From Chryseobacterium gleum (GTDB taxonomy: Bacteria; Bacteroidota; Bacteroidia; UBA10329): DNA of 13,722 bases. The notes beneath the pieces were generated by a model, which saw nothing but the letters and a program-made list of their open reading frames with translations, ran no database searches and was not told the DNA's origin. Both the position numbers and the translations under genes were made by a program. Each line of letters begins with the position of its first letter. Position 1 is the stretch's first letter. Shown here piece by piece: positions 7,706-13,722 of the stretch. The DNA lies in the NCBI GenBank assembly GCA_945874195.1, contig CAMCFW010000020.1, forward strand, positions 1 through 13,722, in the 5' to 3' direction.

Positions 7706-8266
7706 TTACTTGACACGCTCAACGTACTCACCTGTACGCGTATCTATTCTGATCATTTCGCCCTCGTTCACAAACAACGGCACTCTTATCACTGCTCCGG
7801 TCTCCAACGTTGCAGGCTTCATGCTATTCGTAGCTGTATCTCCTTTAACACCTGGTTCTGAATGGGTTATGAGCAATTCGACAAACGTGGGAGCTTCAGC
7901 CATAATAGGAGTGTCGCTTTCAGATCCGATCTTAACGATCATGCTTTCTTTCAAAAACTTGGCGTTTTCGCCAAACAGTTTCTTTGGAATATGAACCTGC
8001 TCGTAGGTCTCCTGATTCATGCAAACGAAGTGTTCGCCTTCCTCATAGATATATTGAAGCTCGTTGTAAACCAATCGGGCAAGATCAACCGATTCGCCTG
8101 ATCGGAAACGGTTCTCGTAGTTTCTACCACTTTGGATCGATTTCATCTTCACCTGATAGAAAGCACCACCTTTTCCAGGCATGGTATGCTGCTTTTCGGT
8201 TACCATGCACAATTCTCCGTTGTATCTGATCACAGAGCCGATCTTAATGTCTGAAGTTGATGCCAT
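7706..8266 (-). CDS. efp: Translation elongation factor P
   Basis: A 186-residue protein that matches EF-P over its full, normal length. The N-terminal KOW-like domain carries the tip loop MPGKGGAF with Lys32, the residue that is modified in many bacteria (Lys34 in E. coli). An OB-like middle domain includes the segment ESMIVKI, and the C-terminal domain contains the EF-P signature region GDTATNSMKPATLETGAVIRVPLFVNEGEMIRIDTRTGEYVERV. EF-P binds the ribosome between the P and E sites and relieves stalling at proline runs. The modification type cannot be told from this window because no EpmA/EpmB-type gene is present. The ATG at 8266 is preceded by a good promoter. The LpxD-family gene follows 5 bp downstream. 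Confidence 0.97.
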   Translation of the reverse strand: MASTSDIKIGSVIRYNGELCMVTEKQHTMPGKGGAFYQVKMKSIQSGRNYENRFRSGESVDLARLVYNELQYIYEEGEHFVCMNQETYEQVHIPKKLFGENAKFLKESMIVKIGSESDTPIMAEAPTFVELLITHSEPGVKGDTATNSMKPATLETGAVIRVPLFVNEGEMIRIDTRTGEYVERVK

Positions 8267-8286
8267 TCAATTTTATTTGATGCGGG

Positions 8287-8317
8287 CAAAATTACACATG
8301 TTGCCAAGCCGTGCAAT
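8287..8317 (-). promoter_or_regulatory. Bacteroidota-type promoter for efp-lpxD
   Basis: Read on the minus strand, ATTG (8317-8314), a 19-base spacer, then TAATTTTG (8294-8287). The -7 box is an exact TAnnTTTG, the -33 box matches TTTG at three of four bases, and the spacing is the usual one. The -7 box ends 20 bases before the efp ATG at 8266. This is the best promoter in the window. It lies in the 93-bp divergent gap shared with the MBOAT gene. Confidence 0.62.
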
Positions 8318-8340
8318 GTTCCGCTTCGCAATGTTTTTAA

Positions 8341-8348
8341 TAGCTTTC
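8341..8348 (+). promoter_or_regulatory. Weak candidate -7 box for the MBOAT gene
   Basis: TAGCTTTC matches TAnnTTTG at all but the last defined base and lies 11 bp before the ATG at 8360, so the transcript would be nearly leaderless. There is no clear -33 box. It is the only candidate I see on this strand in the 93-bp divergent gap. Confidence 0.22.
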
Positions 8349-8359
8349 GGCCCTTGATC

Positions 8360-9781
8360 ATGGTATTCAGCAGCAGCCTGTTTCTCGTTTATTTTCTGCC
8401 GATATTCTTCGGACTGTACCTGCTGTGCCCAAGGAAGGGAAGGAACTACTTTGCACTGATCGGAAGCACGTTCTTCTACGCTTGGGGCGCTCCTGTGTTT
8501 GTTTTTGTGGTGTATGCCAGTCTACTCACCGATTTTTGGCTGGTCAGGCAGTTTTCTCTTCGATCGCAACACAGGAAATGGCTGGCCGGAGCGAGTGTGG
8601 CTGTGAACGTTGGTCTCTTAGGCTACTTTAAATACGCCAATTTCTTTGTCGGGAATTTCAATGAGGTACTTCGTTCGCTTGGAGTCGAATCGCTGGAATG
8701 GACCTCGGTCGTGCTTCCAATCGGGATCTCGTTCTTCACTTTTCAGAAACTGAGCTACATATTGGACGTGTATCGAGGAAAGCACGCTGCCCTCAAGAGC
8801 TTTGGCGACTACGCTCTTTACATAATCCTCTTCCCACAATTGATCGCGGGCCCTATCGTGAGATTCAACGAAATAGCAGATCAGTTGATTGACAGAAGTG
8901 CCCACGAAACGGTGGACGACCGTTTGCTTGGTTTCTTTCGATTCGCCATCGGCCTGGCCAAAAAGATTTTGGTAGCTAATGTGGTCGGGCAGGTGGCCGA
9001 TGATGCTTTTGCGTTGCAGGGCGATGATTTGACCCTCTCTTGGGCCTGGACCGGACTGCTGGCCTACAGCATGCAGATCTATTTCGATTTTTCGGGCTAT
9101 TCTGATATGGCGATAGGTCTTGGAAGAATGACGGGGTTCGTATTTCCTGAGAATTTCAACAGTCCGTATGTTTCGGCAAGCATCACCGAATTCTGGAGGC
9201 GTTGGCACATGACCCTAAGCCGATGGATGAAGGATTACCTCTACATTCCGCTTGGAGGAAACCAAAAGGGGACCGGACGAACTTATTTCAACTTATGGAC
9301 GGTCTTTCTGCTGTCCGGTCTTTGGCATGGCGCCTCTTGGAATTTCATCATCTGGGGCGGCTACCACGGTTTTTTTCTGGTGATGGAACGCTTGTTCCTA
9401 GGCAGGATCTACGAAAGGATAGGCCGAATTCCAAGCACGTTCATCACATTTTTGGTGGCCATTCTAGGTTGGGTGGTCTTCCGTGCAGAAACACTTCCAG
9501 AGGCCGTTCATTATTACCTTGCGCTTCTGAACTTCGGCCAGGGGCTGAACATCAACTTCGTAAGTCTTGAATTCAAGGTAACGGTCGGGTTGGCCTTGGT
9601 GTTCTCTTTCTTGGCCATTGTTCCGGCAATAGAGAAGCTTCAGGACAGATGGTTGTCAGAAACCGGCCATTCAGTTTTCGTCACCACTTTCAAAACGTTG
9701 GTGGCCATTGTACTGTTCGTTTTCTGCCTCAGCATGATCACTGCTTCGGGTTTCAATCCGTTCATCTATTTCCGTTTCTGA
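8360..9781 (+). CDS. AlgI-like MBOAT O-acyltransferase
   Basis: A 473-residue polytopic membrane protein starting MVFSSSLFLVYFLP, the usual AlgI opening, which is why ATG 8360 was preferred over TTG 8354. Conserved MBOAT features are PIGISFFTFQKLSYILDVYRG, FPQLIAGPIVR, YFDFSGYSDMAIGLGRM(T)G, FWRRWHMTLSRWMKDYLYIPLGG (first conserved His at about residue 283) and LSGLWHGASWNFIIWGGYHG (His at about residue 323, equivalent to the catalytic His of the family). Such proteins pass acyl, usually acetyl, groups across the inner membrane for O-acetylation of an exported polysaccharide. The next gene, an AlgJ/AlgX-like SGNH protein, overlaps its stop codon, giving the standard two-part acetylation module. 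The acceptor glycan is not known; the nearby Wzx/Wzy product is a candidate. Confidence 0.93.
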   Translation: MVFSSSLFLVYFLPIFFGLYLLCPRKGRNYFALIGSTFFYAWGAPVFVFVVYASLLTDFWLVRQFSLRSQHRKWLAGASVAVNVGLLGYFKYANFFVGNFNEVLRSLGVESLEWTSVVLPIGISFFTFQKLSYILDVYRGKHAALKSFGDYALYIILFPQLIAGPIVRFNEIADQLIDRSAHETVDDRLLGFFRFAIGLAKKILVANVVGQVADDAFALQGDDLTLSWAWTGLLAYSMQIYFDFSGYSDMAIGLGRMTGFVFPENFNSPYVSASITEFWRRWHMTLSRWMKDYLYIPLGGNQKGTGRTYFNLWTVFLLSGLWHGASWNFIIWGGYHGFFLVMERLFLGRIYERIGRIPSTFITFLVAILGWVVFRAETLPEAVHYYLALLNFGQGLNINFVSLEFKVTVGLALVFSFLAIVPAIEKLQDRWLSETGHSVFVTTFKTLVAIVLFVFCLSMITASGFNPFIYFRF

Positions 9782-10920
9782 TGGTGAAGGCATTCAAATA
9801 TCTGCTGTTCGCTCTGGTACTGGCCACATTGTGGGCCCCATTGGGAAACGATGTGTTCGAATATTTGAAACCATGGCCGCTGAATGGGTCCTTCGAAGTG
9901 TTGCAGAAGCCGACCTTCAAATGGAATGAATGGTGGGAAGGAAGCTATCAGCCCAAAGAAGAAGCATGGCTGAATCAGGAAATGGGAGGACGCACCTATC
10001 TGATACGCCTTCGGAATCAATACTATTTCAGCGTCTTCAACATGGCCATGGCAAATGGAGTTTCGCCATGCGAAAACGGAGTGCTGCTTGACGTGGGATA
10101 TGTAGATGCTTTTTACGGAAAGGATTTTGCAGGAGACCAGTTTCTGACTGATAAGCTTGTACGATGGAAAAGGGTGCAGCACGGACTCGATAGCATTGGT
10201 GTCAAAGCATTTATGGCCTTAGCACCGGGAAAAGGAAGCTTTTTTGAAGATGATCTTTCCGATTTTCTACGAAGTGAACATCAACCTATGACGAATTATC
10301 AATTCATCAAGGATTGGGGTGTGGCGAACGGAATACGATTGTTCGACATAAAGAGTGTTTACCACTCATGGAGCGACACTAGTGAGTTCCCTCTTTTCCC
10401 GAAGGGCGGTATTCATTGGAGTGAATATGGGGCAGCTTTGGTCTGCGACACATTGAGAGGGTACATTCAGTCCATAACAGGCAGGCCATTGCAGAAATTC
10501 TGGTACGACATCGAAGTTTCGGACACCGCACGTGGTGCTGACAACGATATTGCTGATGGAATGAACCTCTTGTTTACCCCCAAGCACGAACGATTGGCAT
10601 ACCCCATTCGGTATTTTGGTGAGGACCCTACCCTTACCCCAACAAATTTTCTAGTTATAGCCGACAGTTATTATTACATGTTGATGCATAGCGGATTTGG
10701 CGATCGCGTTTGTTCCTACGGTGGTTTTTGGTTCTATTTTAAAGACGCTCAACCACATTGGAACTTTCCTTCAAGCAGTGTCGATGACCTGAATATTCTG
10801 GAAGAACTGAAAAAACAGGATGTACTGATGTTGATGATGACCGAACCGCAAATGAAGCGATTGGGCTGGGGTTCTATCGAGCGTTTGGAAGAACTGCTTT
10901 ATCCTGCCGAAATGAACTAA
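9781..10920 (+). CDS. AlgJ/AlgX-like SGNH-type O-acetylation partner protein
   Basis: A 379-residue protein with an N-terminal membrane anchor or signal (about 5-22, FKYLLFALVLATLWAPLG) and a periplasmic domain of the AlgX/AlgJ SGNH-hydrolase-like type. Motifs are APGKGSFF (148-155), LFPKGGIHWSEYGA (205-218, His212), NDIADGMNLL (255-264) and LVIADSYYYML (291-301, probable catalytic Ser296). In AlgX the catalytic triad is Asp and His in a D-x-H motif plus a Ser further on. Here the Asp place is Gly210. The start is the ATG at 9781, which shares its A with the TGA of the MBOAT gene; extending upstream would read through MBOAT coding sequence. Its role is presumed to be receiving the acyl group from the MBOAT partner and placing it on a glycan outside the inner membrane. 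Its stop codon overlaps the convergent small lipoprotein gene by 4 bp. Confidence 0.82.
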   Translation: MVKAFKYLLFALVLATLWAPLGNDVFEYLKPWPLNGSFEVLQKPTFKWNEWWEGSYQPKEEAWLNQEMGGRTYLIRLRNQYYFSVFNMAMANGVSPCENGVLLDVGYVDAFYGKDFAGDQFLTDKLVRWKRVQHGLDSIGVKAFMALAPGKGSFFEDDLSDFLRSEHQPMTNYQFIKDWGVANGIRLFDIKSVYHSWSDTSEFPLFPKGGIHWSEYGAALVCDTLRGYIQSITGRPLQKFWYDIEVSDTARGADNDIADGMNLLFTPKHERLAYPIRYFGEDPTLTPTNFLVIADSYYYMLMHSGFGDRVCSYGGFWFYFKDAQPHWNFPSSSVDDLNILEELKKQDVLMLMMTEPQMKRLGWGSIERLEELLYPAEMN

Positions 10921-11138
10921 ATACCTCCGCTTGCGGTGCAAGTGGCGCCATTCGACTCGCGGTCGGCAATGGCGTTTTCATATTCGTCAGGGCTATCGAA
11001 TTCGGTCTCGCAGATGGTTTCCGAATTGTTGTTCAGTTCACATTCTTCGCACCTGCTGCAACCGATAAGCCCCGAAAAGATGAAGGCCACCGCAAGAATG
11101 GTCGGTAGGTTACTCGCAAACCCCACCTGCTTCTTCAT
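10917..11138 (-). CDS. Small Cys-patterned lipoprotein, copy B
   Basis: A 73-residue protein starting MKKQVGFASNLPTILAVAF, with a hydrophobic segment ending in the lipobox LIGC (Cys26 or close). The mature part is about 48 residues, acidic, with C-x2-C (SRCEEC), ICETEFDSPDEYENAI and a last Cys in NGATC. The Cys spacing and the 'IC-E...(D/E)YE..I...G..C' pattern match the neighbouring copy A, so the two are paralogs. The start was chosen at 11138 because it gives a Lys-rich n-region directly before the hydrophobic stretch; an ATG at 11159 is also in frame. It overlaps the end of copy A by 29 bp in another frame. Likely location is the outer-membrane or periplasmic face. Function unknown. Confidence 0.68.
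   Translation of the reverse strand: MKKQVGFASNLPTILAVAFIFSGLIGCSRCEECELNNNSETICETEFDSPDEYENAIADRESNGATCTASGGI
10927..10945 (+). terminator. Short hairpin after the AlgJ/AlgX-like gene
   Basis: CCGCTTGC-GGT-GCAAGTGG forms an 8-bp stem with one G-U pair, starting 6 bases after the TAA at 10918-10920. No U-run follows, so it is not a classical intrinsic terminator; it may act as a 3'-end stabiliser or be chance. It lies inside the last codons of the convergent small lipoprotein gene. Confidence 0.25.
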
Positions 11139-11295
11139 AATGTCTGATATATGCTTCATAGTCGGTCTTGTTATTGTAGTCTCCTTCGCAGATCTCCTGA
11201 TCGGCAGTTTGGCCAGTGCATTGCACACAACCATCGTCACACGAAGTCAGCGAAACGCTTGCAACAAGTAGGCCAATGATCAATTTATAGTTCAT
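11110..11295 (-). CDS. Small Cys-patterned lipoprotein, copy A
   Basis: A 61-residue protein: MNYKLIIGLLVASVSLTSC is a short lipoprotein signal with lipobox LTSC, followed by an acidic start (CDDG) and a mature region of about 43 residues with CVQC, ICEGDYNNKTDYEAYI and GGVCE at the end. The four mature Cys (two in C-x2-C, one in IC, one near the end) match copy B downstream. The acidic residues right after the lipid-anchored Cys resemble the surface-export signals described for Bacteroidota lipoproteins, but this is only suggestive. The start at 11295 was chosen for the signal peptide; longer in-frame starts add unlike sequence that overlaps the metalloprotease gene. A weak -7-like TATCTTTA lies about 30 bp upstream. 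Function unknown; the pattern resembles small uncharacterised lipoproteins of Flavobacteriia. Confidence 0.68.
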   Translation of the reverse strand: MNYKLIIGLLVASVSLTSCDDGCVQCTGQTADQEICEGDYNNKTDYEAYIRHYEEAGGVCE

Positions 11296-11374
11296 GAGAT
11301 GTGTTTGAAACCAGACCGTAAAGATAACCGGTGATGGATATACCATGATTGGAAATGTATCACCCTGTGAATGA

Positions 11375-12187
11375 TCATTGGGCCGGATATTTTTTAGCGT
11401 AGTAGCGGGCGATCTTGACCTGTTCGGCCAATTTCTGGCTTCGTTTCTCGGGATCGGGATGTGTGCTGAGAAACTCTGGCGGCCTCGCACCTCCCTTTTT
11501 GGCCATGCGGTCCCAGAAAGGAACTGCGGAAGCGGGATCGTAGCCTGCCATGGCGGTGAAGATCAATCCCATCTCATCTGCTTCGCTTTCGTGTAAACGG
11601 GAGAATGGAAGAATGGCGCCCACTGTTGCACCTATTCCATAAGCCTGTTGGAATAAGGCTGCGGTCTGTGCAGTTTGATTGGTCATGGCGCTGGCCAGAT
11701 CCACGGCCATTCCTCCGCCCTGCACCAACAGGCCCTGACTCATGCGTTCGTTGCCGTGGCGGGCAATGGCGTGGGCCACTTCATGTCCCATTACCACAGC
11801 AATACCATTATCGTCCTGACAAATGGGAAGAATGCCTGTATAGAACACCACCTTTCCGCCTGGCATGCACCATGCATTCACTTCGTTGCTTTCCACCACG
11901 TTGAAATCCCATTTGAAACCGGCCACGCGGTCGCTGGCACCTTTGGCGCGCAGGTATCGGGTGGCGGCCTGGGCCACCTTCTCTCCTACCCGCTTAACCT
12001 GTTGAGCCCGTTGATCGGAGGTTGCCACAACTTTATTGGAACCTAGAAACTGATTGTAAGAGGTGAGAGACATGCTCATGAGTTGGCTTTCTGGCAAGAG
12101 GTTCATCTGCTTGCGTCCGGTGATGGGCACAGTGGCGCAGGCGATGGCGAAGACGCAGAAAATGGAAACGGCAATGACTTTTTTCAT
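11375..12187 (-). CDS. M48 family zinc metalloprotease lipoprotein
   Basis: A 270-residue protein with a lipoprotein signal (MKKVIAVSIFCVFAIAC, Cys17 as likely lipid site, followed by ATVPITGRKQMNLLPE). The peptidase domain contains HEVAH at 135-139 (zinc ligands His135 and His139, catalytic Glu136) and SRLHESEAD at 196-204 (third ligand probably Glu200). The STHPDPEKR segment at 241-249 is typical of the LoiP/BepA-like branch. N-E-V-N-A-W-C-M-P-G-G-K (101-112) is the usual edge strand before the active site. Length and layout are normal for a periplasm-facing M48 lipoprotein. Members clip misassembled outer-membrane proteins or handle envelope quality control; the substrate here is unknown. 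It sits 47 bp downstream of a surface-protein gene and 79 bp upstream of the two small lipoproteins on the same strand. Confidence 0.92.
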   Translation of the reverse strand: MKKVIAVSIFCVFAIACATVPITGRKQMNLLPESQLMSMSLTSYNQFLGSNKVVATSDQRAQQVKRVGEKVAQAATRYLRAKGASDRVAGFKWDFNVVESNEVNAWCMPGGKVVFYTGILPICQDDNGIAVVMGHEVAHAIARHGNERMSQGLLVQGGGMAVDLASAMTNQTAQTAALFQQAYGIGATVGAILPFSRLHESEADEMGLIFTAMAGYDPASAVPFWDRMAKKGGARPPEFLSTHPDPEKRSQKLAEQVKIARYYAKKYPAQ

Positions 12188-12204
12188 TTCGGAATAATTG
12201 AGGC

Positions 12205-12235
12205 GAAAGGTAAGTACACAGCCAGTTCAAGCAAC
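12205..12235 (-). promoter_or_regulatory. Candidate promoter for the M48 protease gene
   Basis: Minus-strand reading: GTTG (12235-12232), 19-base spacer, TACCTTTC (12212-12205). Each box differs by one base from the Bacteroidota consensus TTTG-N19-TAnnTTTG, and the -7 box ends 17 bases before the ATG at 12187. The -33 box touches the stop codon of the upstream gene. The spacing is ideal but the boxes are imperfect. Confidence 0.4.
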
Positions 12236-13722
12236 TACTGCACGACCATTTTGAGAACCGTGGCGTCAATCCTGACGAGATACACATCTGCATTCCAATC
12301 CGTGGTGCTGATTGAAAGTGAGTTGGTCAGGGTATTTCGATAAATGGCCTTACCGAATAGATCGAAGACCTCTACGGAATGTTGTTCACTGGACCCATCG
12401 CCCACTTCGAGATGAAAAGTGCCGTTCGATGGATTTGGGAAAGCACGGACGGAAAGCGTTTCAGCAAGCACATCGCCAATGCCCGTGGAGCCACTGTTCT
12501 GCCCATTGAAGGTAGGGGTCATGGTCTGAAAAGCACCTGTTCCGTTGGGATAACGGCCGTAGGAAATATCAGAGGTCTGCGCAGGATAGGTCACCTGATC
12601 CATGACTTGATTTGAAGGGTCGACAAGAAGCACTGTTTCGCCTGAGGAGGAAAGTTTGAAATTCGTGTGGAGACCGACCTGTGTTCCGTCTTCATCGGCC
12701 CAAAAGATGAGGTAGCCATTGGCATCGATGGATGTTCCGGACGGGATCTCCCATTTGCTGAGGTTGAGGGCATCGTCTGTTAGGAAATATCCACTGAGGT
12801 CGATGGACGAAGAAGTGTTGTTGTAGAGTTCGATCCAATCGTCAAATTCATCGTCCTGATCGGCCATTGTGGTGTTGTTCGAGGCCATCAGTTCGTTTAT
12901 CACCACGTCTCCGACAGGCGGAACCAAGGCATTGACGGTGTAATATTCGTGCTCGGCCCTGGCTGGAGAAAACTTGCCGATGTTGGTATTATCGGCATAG
13001 ATGTAATACTGAACGAAGGTGCTTTCCATGCTGGTGTTGACACCATAGACCCCATCAGCGGCAGCGCCATCATTGTGGGCACCATCGTCATACATGGGTA
13101 TGCGAACGAAGCGGGCCCCAAGAGAAGAACGGTACCCCAACATGACGCTTGTGGTGTTGGTGACGGCTGCGGTGATGCTGAACTGATCGTTGATGGCCGG
13201 TGAAGTGGTGGATGTGCCCACGTTTGATATGACGGGTTCTGTCTGTGTGAAGTCGTTGTGGGATAAGAGGTAGGTTGAACGGGCGTTCATGAGGTTGGTG
13301 ATGCCTGGCGATGCTCCGCCACCGGGACCTCCGCCTGTGGTGACATCGGAGTTGATGTTGCTGAGGAAATTGGCGTAGCTGTAGAATTTGTTGGGGTCTG
13401 CATTGACGGCATCATTGATGGTGGCCTGCAGTTGCTGGGCGGTGGTGTAGTATGAACCGTTTTCGAAATTCTCAAGCAGGAGGGTCTTGAAGTGGGCGAG
13501 ATACATGCGCCTGTACAATGGAACGTTGAGTAGTTTCTGAACCAGCGGAAAGGCTGCATCGTTGAGGTGCAGAAGGTGGTTCATCTGCTGTTTCTGGGCG
13601 GTTGAGGTGAGGTTTCCTGTTCCGGTGGATGAGAATTGACCGAACGATTCGTTTAGATCCCAGATGATGGGAAAGAACTGACCGTTGTTGGAACGATAGA
13701 GGTAATAGTTCTGTGCAAAGCC
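12235..13722 (-). CDS. CotH-like / lamin-tail domain protein with type IX secretion sorting domain (5' end outside window)
   Basis: The minus-strand frame is open from the window edge to TAG at 12235-12237, giving 495 visible residues; the true N-terminus is missing. Residues 1-28 (NYYLYRSNNG...IIWDLNESFG) and on to about 156 (VPLYRRMYLAHFKTLL...) look like the end of a CotH kinase-like domain. About 160-265 is a beta-rich segment with YDDGAHNDGAAADGVYG. About 270-396 is a lamin-tail domain (VVINELMASN, DEFDDWIELYN, IDLSGYFLTDD). A Ser/Gly linker follows, and about 424-495 is a type A T9SS C-terminal sorting domain (RAFPNPSNGTF...VYLVRI...KMVVQ). Such proteins are exported across the outer membrane by T9SS and attached to the surface or released. 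Whether the CotH part is an active kinase cannot be judged because part of it lies outside the window. Confidence 0.88.
   Translation of the reverse strand, partial: GFAQNYYLYRSNNGQFFPIIWDLNESFGQFSSTGTGNLTSTAQKQQMNHLLHLNDAAFPLVQKLLNVPLYRRMYLAHFKTLLLENFENGSYYTTAQQLQATINDAVNADPNKFYSYANFLSNINSDVTTGGGPGGGASPGITNLMNARSTYLLSHNDFTQTEPVISNVGTSTTSPAINDQFSITAAVTNTTSVMLGYRSSLGARFVRIPMYDDGAHNDGAAADGVYGVNTSMESTFVQYYIYADNTNIGKFSPARAEHEYYTVNALVPPVGDVVINELMASNNTTMADQDDEFDDWIELYNNTSSSIDLSGYFLTDDALNLSKWEIPSGTSIDANGYLIFWADEDGTQVGLHTNFKLSSSGETVLLVDPSNQVMDQVTYPAQTSDISYGRYPNGTGAFQTMTPTFNGQNSGSTGIGDVLAETLSVRAFPNPSNGTFHLEVGDGSSEQHSVEVFDLFGKAIYRNTLTNSLSISTTDWNADVYLVRIDATVLKMVVQ

Noticed and set aside
7389..7994. Plus-strand open frame of 201 codons across the LpxD-family/efp junction
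   Set aside because: It is antisense to two genes with strong family matches and has no domain, signal or promoter of its own.
8618..9208. Minus-strand open frame of 196 codons
   Set aside because: It lies wholly inside the well-supported MBOAT gene on the other strand, and the predicted protein is His/Arg/Lys-rich without recognisable domains or a start context. A codon-bias shadow.
9649..9780. Upstream extension of the AlgJ/AlgX-like gene
   Set aside because: It would overlap MBOAT coding sequence, while the ATG at 9781 overlaps the MBOAT stop by one base and starts right before a membrane anchor.
11296..11490. Longer N-terminus for micro-lipoprotein A
   Set aside because: The added residues are Arg/Pro/Ser-rich, overlap the M48 gene, and would hide the lipoprotein signal. 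The ATG at 11295 gives a standard signal and lipobox.
1..13722. CRISPR array, tRNA/rRNA, IS ends, prophage or defence-system genes
   Set aside because: No regularly spaced repeats, cloverleaf-like segments, transposase motifs, or nuclease/helicase defence domains were seen on either strand. All sizeable coding regions are explained by envelope, translation or signalling families, apart from the two micro-lipoproteins.

Overview
This window looks like a chromosomal segment from a member of the Bacteroidota, probably Flavobacteriales-like, with a GC content near the high forties by eye. Four signs support this: a type IX secretion C-terminal sorting domain, an efp gene directly followed by an LpxD-family gene, -7 promoter boxes of the TAnnTTTG type, and recognisable ribosome-binding sites being mostly absent. 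Three of the starts I chose are GTG or TTG. The segment is very compact. The longest gap between genes is 98 bp, and both convergent gene pairs overlap at their stop codons. I see no rRNA, tRNA, IS element, CRISPR array, prophage or long repeat.

Left part (1-5415): a surface polysaccharide assembly block. A partial glycosyltransferase on the minus strand diverges from a plus-strand run of a Wzx-type flippase, two tandem Wzz-like chain-length proteins and a Wzy/O-antigen-ligase-type membrane protein. The inferred job is to flip lipid-linked repeat units across the inner membrane, polymerise or ligate them outside, and set chain length.

Middle part (5392-8266, minus strand): efp and an LpxD-family acyltransferase sit 5 bp apart behind a good promoter. 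After a 98-bp gap comes a GAF-SpoIIE (RsbU-like) serine/threonine phosphatase whose 3' end overlaps the end of the wzy-like gene by 24 bp.

Right part (8360-10920, plus strand): an AlgI-like MBOAT O-acyltransferase and its AlgJ/AlgX-like SGNH partner, coupled by a TGATG overlap. This is a standard pair for exporting acetyl groups onto a surface polysaccharide. It may act on the product of the left block, but that is inference.

Far right (10917-13722, minus strand): a partial CotH-like / lamin-tail / T9SS-sorted surface protein, an M48 zinc metalloprotease lipoprotein, then two overlapping tiny Cys-patterned lipoproteins that are paralogs of each other. The theme of the whole window is the cell envelope. 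The parts most worth a second look are the twin micro-lipoproteins, the divergent tandem Wzz pair, and the LpxD-family protein with Asp at the position of the second conserved His. I did not find a clearly new multi-gene system such as a defence island.
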